Positions 42,991 through 48,019 of a DNA stretch of 48,019 bases are shown piece after piece. Position 1 is the first letter of the stretch. Every line of letters begins with the position of its first letter. Position numbers and translations under genes: made by a program. The notes under the pieces were generated by a model. It was not told the origin of the DNA and did not search any database. It was given only the letters and a program-made list of their open reading frames with translations. This DNA comes from Pseudomonadota bacterium (lineage in GTDB: Bacteria > Pseudomonadota > Gammaproteobacteria > Burkholderiales > Burkholderiaceae_C), in NCBI GenBank assembly GCA_023460715.1, contig JAEWPH010000278.1, positions 1 to 48,019 of the forward strand, given 5' to 3'.

Positions 42991-44138
42991 TGACCGTGGC
43001 GCCTTCCGCCGCCCCTCCCTCTGCCGCAGCGTCCCGCCCCCGGGTGCTGCATTTCGTGACGGGCGGCTTCTCCGGCGCCACGCAGGTGGCGGTGGACCTG
43101 GTGCGGGCGCATGGAGCGTCTGGCCGGTTCGAGGCGCTGCTGGTGCTGCGCCGCAAGCGCACCACGCTGCCGGCCCGGGTGCAGGCGTTGCGTGACGAAG
43201 GCCTGGCCGTGGAAGTGGTGGCCGGCTGGTCGCACGCGGCCACCATGTGGGAGCTGGCAGCCCTGTGCCGGCGCTTCCGGCCCGACATCCTGATCGCGCA
43301 CGGCTACAGCGAGCATCTCTGGGGCCGCTATGCGGGTCTGATGGCCGGTGTGCCGCATCTGGTGCACGTGGAGCACAACTCCCGCGAGCGTTACACCGCC
43401 TGGCGGCGTGCGCAGGCCCGTTGGCTCGCCCGCCGCACCGATGCCATCGTGGGCTGCTCCGAGGGCGTGCGCAACGCGCTGCTCGATCTGCGGTTCGACC
43501 CCGAGCGCGTGCACGCCATTCCGAACGGCATCCGCCTGGCGCCGTACCAGAGCGCGCCGGCGCATGGCTTCGCCGAGCGCATTCCCGGCATCGTGATGGC
43601 CGCCCGGTTCGCCCGGCAGAAGGACCATGCCACCCTGCTGCGGGCCGTGGCGCTGCTGCGCGAGCGCGGCCTCCGGCCGCCCGTGCGGCTGGCCGGCGGC
43701 GGCAAGGCCAGCGCGCGCCGTGCGGCCGAGCGCCTGGCGCAGACGCTGGGCCTGCAGGACCAGGTGGAGTTCCTGGGCCACTGCGGCGACGTGCCCGGCC
43801 TGCTCATGGGCCACCAGATCTGCGTGCTGTCTACTCACTACGAGGGCATGCCGCTGTCACTGATTGAAGGCATGGCGGCCGGATGCGCCGTGGTGGGCAG
43901 CCGGGTCGTCGGCGTGCAGGAGGTCATCGATCCGGGCCGTACCGGCCTGCTGGTGGACCACGCCAGCCCCCAGGCGCTGGCGGACGCCTTCGCGCGCCTG
44001 CTCGGCCAGCCGCAGGAGGCCGTACGCATGGGCGAGGCCGCCCACCGCCAGGTGCTGCAGCATTACGGCTTGGACACCATGACTGCGCGCTACGAGTCCC
44101 TGCTCTCCGGCCTGCTGCGCGGGGAGCCGCAGCCATGA
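42990..44138 (+). CDS. Glycosyltransferase family 4 protein
   Basis: GT-B fold retaining glycosyltransferase, 382 residues. The N-terminal domain starts RPRVLHFVTGGFSGATQVAV. The C-terminal nucleotide-sugar domain has GIVMAARFARQKDHATLLRA and the EX7E motif within YEGMPLSLIEGMAAGCAVVG; the two glutamates bind the donor. It overlaps the ligase-like gene by 1 bp and the GT2 gene by 4 bp. It probably adds a sugar in the core or O-unit of surface polysaccharide; the specificity is unknown. Confidence 0.92.
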   Translation: MTVAPSAAPPSAAASRPRVLHFVTGGFSGATQVAVDLVRAHGASGRFEALLVLRRKRTTLPARVQALRDEGLAVEVVAGWSHAATMWELAALCRRFRPDILIAHGYSEHLWGRYAGLMAGVPHLVHVEHNSRERYTAWRRAQARWLARRTDAIVGCSEGVRNALLDLRFDPERVHAIPNGIRLAPYQSAPAHGFAERIPGIVMAARFARQKDHATLLRAVALLRERGLRPPVRLAGGGKASARRAAERLAQTLGLQDQVEFLGHCGDVPGLLMGHQICVLSTHYEGMPLSLIEGMAAGCAVVGSRVVGVQEVIDPGRTGLLVDHASPQALADAFARLLGQPQEAVRMGEAAHRQVLQHYGLDTMTARYESLLSGLLRGEPQP

Positions 44139-45181
44139 CCGCTGCGCCTCAGGCCGCTGCCGCCCCCTGGCTGAGCGTGCTCGTGCCCGTGTACAACGTG
44201 CGCGACTATCTCGCCGAGTGCATCGACTCGGTGCTGGCGCAGGCGCCGGATGATGGCGGCGTGGAAGTCCTGCTGCTGGACGACTGCTCCACCGATGGCT
44301 CTGCCGACGTGATCGCCCTGCTGCAGGCCCGCTGGCCGGGCCGCCTGCAGGCGCTGCGCCATGCACGCAACGGGGGCTTGAGCGCGGCGCGCAACACCCT
44401 CATCGATGCCGCACGGGGCGACTACCTCTGGTTCCTCGACTCCGACGACAAGCTCCTGCCCGGCGCCATCGACGGCCTGCGCGCCGCCGTGCAGGCACAC
44501 GCACCCGATGCCGTGCTGTGTGACTTCCGGGTCTGGCGCGAACGGCCGCGGCTCAAGCACCGCCTGCGCGGCGAGGCGCACCGCCGCACTTTCGACGGCC
44601 CCTCTCGCACGCTGCGGCACGACCGCGCCGGCCTGCTGCGCGGCCTGCTGGCAACGGGGCAGTTGCACGCCTGGTCCAAGATCACGCGGCGCGCGCTGTG
44701 GGCGGATGGCCTGCGCTTTCCGCCGGGCCGCTATTTCGAGGACATGGCCACCATGCCCCTGGCGCTGCTGCGCGCCGCCAGACATTACCACGTGCCCGAG
44801 CCCTGGGTGGCCTACCGCCAGCGCGGCAGCAGCATTCTGGCGACCATGACGTTGCCCAAGGCCTTCGACCAGTCCGCCGCGCTGCGGCCGCTGCGCGAGG
44901 CGCTGGCCGGCCATCCCGACGAGGACGACGCGGGTTTGCGCTTTGCCATGGCGCACCAGTGCGCCCGCAACCTGCAGGGCGCCATGCGCGTGGTGCAACG
45001 CGCCAGCGCGCCTGCGGCCGAGCTCGACGCGGCGGCCGCGCGCATCCGCGCCGACTTCTCCGCCGCCTCGCCGCTGGATGCCGCCGCGCTGCTGCGCGCC
45101 TACCTGCAGCGCGGCTGGTGGCTGCGCTGGGCCAAGTTCCGCCGGGCCCATGCCCACCGATCCATACCTGCCTCCGAATGA
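44135..45181 (+). CDS. Glycosyltransferase family 2 protein
   Basis: GT-A fold inverting glycosyltransferase, 348 residues. The N-terminus is WLSVLVPVYNVRDYLAECID, followed by EVLLLDDCSTDGSADVIALL, GGLSAARNTLIDAARGDYLW and the metal-binding DSDD at 102-105. YFEDMATMP lies at the acceptor end. The C-terminal 120 residues are helical and lack recognised domains. ATG 44135 overlaps the preceding stop and its own stop overlaps the next ATG, showing tight coupling. Confidence 0.92.
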   Translation: MTAAPQAAAAPWLSVLVPVYNVRDYLAECIDSVLAQAPDDGGVEVLLLDDCSTDGSADVIALLQARWPGRLQALRHARNGGLSAARNTLIDAARGDYLWFLDSDDKLLPGAIDGLRAAVQAHAPDAVLCDFRVWRERPRLKHRLRGEAHRRTFDGPSRTLRHDRAGLLRGLLATGQLHAWSKITRRALWADGLRFPPGRYFEDMATMPLALLRAARHYHVPEPWVAYRQRGSSILATMTLPKAFDQSAALRPLREALAGHPDEDDAGLRFAMAHQCARNLQGAMRVVQRASAPAAELDAAAARIRADFSAASPLDAAALLRAYLQRGWWLRWAKFRRAHAHRSIPASE

Positions 45182-46191
45182 CCTCTGCCCACGGCCCCGG
45201 GGCCCGACCTTCCCTCAAGACGCGCGGCGAGCTGTGGCTGGCCCGCGGCCTGCACCGCTTCTACCGCGCCTGGCCGCGCCGCCTGGAAGCCTGTGCGCCG
45301 CCCGCATTCGCGGTCTACGACATTCCCGCCGCAATGGCGGTGGACCCCGCAGCGCCACCTCAGCCGCCGCAGGCCGCCGATGCGCTGCCGCCCATCCCGC
45401 CCATCGTCTGGGCTTACTGGAATGGCTCTGCCCCGCCGCTGCTCATCCAGCGCTGCTTCGACAACTGGCAAACCGCCTGCCCCGGCTTCAGCATCCGCAT
45501 CCTCGATGAAGGGAGCGTGCGCGACTACATCCCGGAAATCCCCACGGTGCTCGACGGCGTGTCGCACGCCAAGCGGGCCGACTGGATCCGGCTGGAGCTG
45601 CTGCGCCGCCACGGCGGCATCTGGGTCGATGCCAGCAGCATCCTCACCCGCCCGCTCGATTGGGTGCTGGAGCAGCAGACGCGCACGCCGGCCGAGTTCG
45701 TAGGGTTCTACCTGGAGCGCCACACGCGCGACGCCGCCTACCCGGTGGTGGAGAACTGGTTCATGGCAGCCCCGCCCGGCAGCCGGATGATCGCCGACTG
45801 GCAGCACGAGTTCACCACCCAGGTGATCCACCGCACCGGCCACGAGTACATCGCCCATCTGCAGTCGCTGGGCATGTACGAGACGGTGCGCCAGCACATC
45901 GACGCGCCGGACTACCTGACCATGCACATGGCGCTGCAGGTCATCCTGCGCAACCGCGGCGGCTACCGGCTGGCCCTGGCGCGGGCCGAGGATGGCCCCT
46001 TCCGCTACCACGTGCTGGGCCGCTGGGGGCGCACGCCCCTCAAGCTGCGGCTGCTGTTCTCGCGCATCACGGGCGAGGTGCCGCCGCTGATCAAGCTGCG
46101 CGCGCCCGACCGCAAGCGCCTGGACGAATACTTGGCGCGCGGGCTGTACGTGCCGGGCAGTGTGGCCGCCCGCTACCTCATGGGCGAGTGA
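45178..46191 (+). CDS. Capsular polysaccharide synthesis-type glycosyltransferase (paralogue 2)
   Basis: Caps_synth-type transferase, 337 residues, paralogous to the leftward gene ending at 40501. The core is PIVWAYWNGSAPPLLIQRCF and ADWIRLELLRRHGGIWVDAS (134-153), with D151 at the DXD-like position. GFYLERHTRDAAYPVVENWF follows. The ATG at 45178 overlaps the GT2 stop. It is the last gene of the polysaccharide operon; repeat copy 4 lies just beyond. Two copies flanking the module in opposite orientations suggest an old duplication. Confidence 0.86.
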   Translation: MTSAHGPGARPSLKTRGELWLARGLHRFYRAWPRRLEACAPPAFAVYDIPAAMAVDPAAPPQPPQAADALPPIPPIVWAYWNGSAPPLLIQRCFDNWQTACPGFSIRILDEGSVRDYIPEIPTVLDGVSHAKRADWIRLELLRRHGGIWVDASSILTRPLDWVLEQQTRTPAEFVGFYLERHTRDAAYPVVENWFMAAPPGSRMIADWQHEFTTQVIHRTGHEYIAHLQSLGMYETVRQHIDAPDYLTMHMALQVILRNRGGYRLALARAEDGPFRYHVLGRWGRTPLKLRLLFSRITGEVPPLIKLRAPDRKRLDEYLARGLYVPGSVAARYLMGE

Positions 46192-46223
46192 GCAGCCCGT
46201 TGGCGCATCGGCGATTTGCTCCT

Positions 46224-46279
46224 GAGTTAATAGCTGAATGCGCTTGATCTGCGGGCGCTGCAGGCCATTTTGGCTTCAG
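46224..46279 (+). repeat. Dispersed 60-bp hairpin repeat, copy 4 (degenerate)
   Basis: GAGTTAATAGCTGAATGCGC, TTGATCTGCGGGCGCTGCAG, GCCATTTTGGCTTCAG. The stop codon of the nitronate monooxygenase gene (46276-46278) lies inside the end of the repeat. The hairpin arms are less perfect than in copies 1-3. Confidence 0.65.
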
Positions 46280-47346
46280 GACCGGGCCGCCCGCCACTCC
46301 TGCGCCAGCCGCGCCACCAGGTCGCCGGCCGGCATTGGCCGCGTGGCTGCCACGCCCTGGCCGGCCCACAGGGCCAGCGCGTCGGCGCGGCCCTGCGCAG
46401 CCGCCGCCTTGCGCACCGGGCCCATCAGCGCGTTCTGCACCGGGTAGGCCGGCACGTCGGCCTCGAAGGGCGCCAGCTGCTCCATGGTGGCGTTGACGAT
46501 GCCGCGCGCCGGCCGGCCCGAGAACACGCGGGTCAGGCGTGTGCCGGTGTCGCCGGCCTGGGCCAGGGCCGCGCGGTAGGCGGGGCCGATGGCTGACTCC
46601 GGGCAGGCCAGGAAGGCCGTGCCCATCTGCACGCCCTGCGCGCCCAGCGCCCGCGCGGCGGCGATGCCGCGGCCGTCCATGATGCCGCCGGCCGCGATGA
46701 CCGGAATGCGCAGCGCGTCCACGCACTGCGGAACCAGGGCCAGCGTGCCGACCTGGCTGGATTCGAAGTCGGCAAGGAAGGTCCCGCGGTGGCCGCCGGA
46801 CTCCACCCCGCTCGCACAGACCGCGTCGGCGCCCACGGCCTCCCAGGCGCGGGCCTCGGCCACGGTGGTGGCCGTGCCGATGACCGTGCAGCCGGCCGCC
46901 TGCAGGCGGGCGACCTGGGCGGCGGTGAGGATGCCGAAGGTGAAGCTGGCCACTGCCGGGCGTGCGTCGATCAGCGCTTCGAACTGCGCGGCGAAGTCTT
47001 CGCACCACTGCGCCGGCAAGGCAGGCTCCAGCCCGAAGGCCGCGTACAGCGGCGCGATGCGCTCCAAGGCCGTGCGCACGGTGGCGTCGTCCGGCGTGGG
47101 CGTGTCCTGCACGAAGAGGTTCATGCCGAAGGGCCTGTCGGTGCGGCGGCGCACCTCGGCCGCGGCCTCGGCCATGGCAGCGGGCGAGCGCATGCCGCAG
47201 CCCAGCATGCCCAGTCCCCCGGCCTGCGACACGGCAGCGGCCAGGGCCGGTGTGTCGGAGCCGGTCATGGGGCCCTGCACGATGGGCAGAGGCACGCCCA
47301 GGCGGTCGAAGAGCGGGGCAGTGGGGCGGGCGGCAGCATCGGTCAT
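46276..47346 (-). CDS. Nitronate monooxygenase family protein
   Basis: FMN-dependent TIM-barrel oxygenase (2-nitropropane dioxygenase family), 356 residues, oxidising alkyl nitronates. Segments are LGVPLPIVQGPMTGSDTPAL, GGLGMLGCGMRSPAAMAEA, GMNLFVQDTP, ASGVESGGHRGTFL (the ESGGH histidine is the catalytic base in class I enzymes) and PVIAAGGIMDGRGIAAARAL (phosphate binding). The stop codon lies inside repeat copy 4. A truncated LysR-type gene lies 53 bp upstream on the same strand, so a joint unit is possible. Confidence 0.92.
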   Translation of the reverse strand: MTDAAARPTAPLFDRLGVPLPIVQGPMTGSDTPALAAAVSQAGGLGMLGCGMRSPAAMAEAAAEVRRRTDRPFGMNLFVQDTPTPDDATVRTALERIAPLYAAFGLEPALPAQWCEDFAAQFEALIDARPAVASFTFGILTAAQVARLQAAGCTVIGTATTVAEARAWEAVGADAVCASGVESGGHRGTFLADFESSQVGTLALVPQCVDALRIPVIAAGGIMDGRGIAAARALGAQGVQMGTAFLACPESAIGPAYRAALAQAGDTGTRLTRVFSGRPARGIVNATMEQLAPFEADVPAYPVQNALMGPVRKAAAAQGRADALALWAGQGVAATRPMPAGDLVARLAQEWRAARS

Positions 47347-47399
47347 GGGTGGGCTTTCGTTGAAGGGGGAAGGCGCGGCGCGAAGGACGGAGGGGCAGG

Positions 47400-48019
47400 T
47401 CAGCCGGCCGGCGCGCCCGCGTGCAGCGCCTCTTGCAGGGCGCGCAGCGCTGGCGTGTCGTAGCCGGGTCGGTGCAGCAACACCGTAGGGCAGGTCTGCA
47501 GCGGCACGAGCTGCAGCGGCGGCGGCTCGCGCATCAGCTCCAGCACGGCGCGCGGCACCACGCCCGCGCAGCGGCCGGCCGCCACGCAGGCCAGGATGGC
47601 GTGGTAGGAGGCCACCTCCAGCACGCGCGGCGGCTGGCCGTGCGGGTGGTGCTGCTGCATCCACGCCTCGCCCAGGCTGCGGTAGGTGCAGCCGGGGGCG
47701 AAGGCGGCCAGCGTGTCCAGTGCCAGGCGCTGGCCGGGCTGTGGCGCGGCATGGCCGGCGGGCAGGGTCACCAGCAGTTCTTCCTGGTAGACGGTGGTGC
47801 GCACCAGGGCGGCGTCCGGGTTCAGGCCCGGCGGGGGCCAGGCGACCAGGGCGGCGTCCAGGGTGTGGGCCAGCACCTGCTCGGCCAGCAGGCACGAGGC
47901 GCCGGTGCGCACGTCCAGCTCCAGATCGGGCCACTGCGCATGCAGCTGTGCCAGCGGCTGGGGCAAGCGCGCGGCGGCCGTGCTCTCCATGGCGCCCAGG
48001 CGCAGCCGGCCGCCCGGCG
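47400..48019 (-). CDS. LysR-family regulator, effector-binding domain (5' end cut by window edge)
   Basis: About 206 C-terminal codons of a LysR-type regulator; the DNA-binding domain lies beyond the right edge. The visible part begins GGRLRLGAMESTAAARLPQP, the standard start of the LysR substrate-binding domain. It continues DLELDVRTGASCLLAEQVLA, LDAALVAWPP, EELLVTLPAGH and VASYHAILACVAAGRCAGVV. The ATG at 47990 is internal, not the real start. It reads the same way as the nitronate monooxygenase gene; the controlled genes are unknown. Confidence 0.88.
   Translation of the reverse strand, partial: PGGRLRLGAMESTAAARLPQPLAQLHAQWPDLELDVRTGASCLLAEQVLAHTLDAALVAWPPPGLNPDAALVRTTVYQEELLVTLPAGHAAPQPGQRLALDTLAAFAPGCTYRSLGEAWMQQHHPHGQPPRVLEVASYHAILACVAAGRCAGVVPRAVLELMREPPPLQLVPLQTCPTVLLHRPGYDTPALRALQEALHAGAPAG

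Overview
The window is about 70% GC, densely coded and looks chromosomal. Gene content (Bug/TctC-type binding proteins, SfnB-type oxidoreductases, a zf-CHCC protein just after ilvE) and a dispersed hairpin repeat that I associate with Comamonadaceae point to a betaproteobacterium of the Acidovorax/Paracidovorax type. No tRNA, rRNA, CRISPR array, prophage or intact insertion sequence was seen. The only mobile-type sequence is one MITE-like element.

Bases 1-23.6 kb form one organosulfur-scavenging region. At the left edge is a truncated sigma-54 activator resembling SfnR, followed by a DszC-like flavin monooxygenase gene. Divergent from these is a sulfonate-type ABC transporter (ssuA-ssuC-ssuB). 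Facing it is a tightly coupled nine-gene operon read right to left: two SfnB-type oxidoreductases, a MetQ-type binding protein, a DszA/NtaA-type FMN monooxygenase, three more MetQ-type binding proteins, then MetN and MetI. Upstream lies a second leftward operon: msuE (FMN reductase), sfnG (dimethylsulfone monooxygenase), then a branched-chain-type ABC transporter (livG, H, M, K) with a DszC-like monooxygenase inserted before livF. The logic is uptake through three ABC systems, FMNH2 supply by MsuE, and C-S bond oxidation by six flavin monooxygenases. A shared upstream motif (GCATAA followed 9 nt later by RATTCC or a variant) precedes all four predicted transcription units.

Bases 24-27 kb hold a dihaem cytochrome c peroxidase and an orphan family-5 (Dpp/Gsi-type) binding protein. 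Bases 27-37.2 kb are small regulated metabolic modules: fahA plus a Bug protein under a divergent IclR regulator; panE plus a glutathione transferase; a small lipoprotein; and a ThDP enzyme, Bug protein and VOC protein under a divergent GntR regulator.

Bases 37.2-40.5 kb are housekeeping (radA, a small membrane protein, ilvE, zf-CHCC). Bases 40.5-46.2 kb are a surface-polysaccharide module: an O-antigen-ligase-like protein, GT4 and GT2 transferases, and two paralogous Caps_synth-type transferases. The right edge has a nitronate monooxygenase and a truncated LysR regulator.
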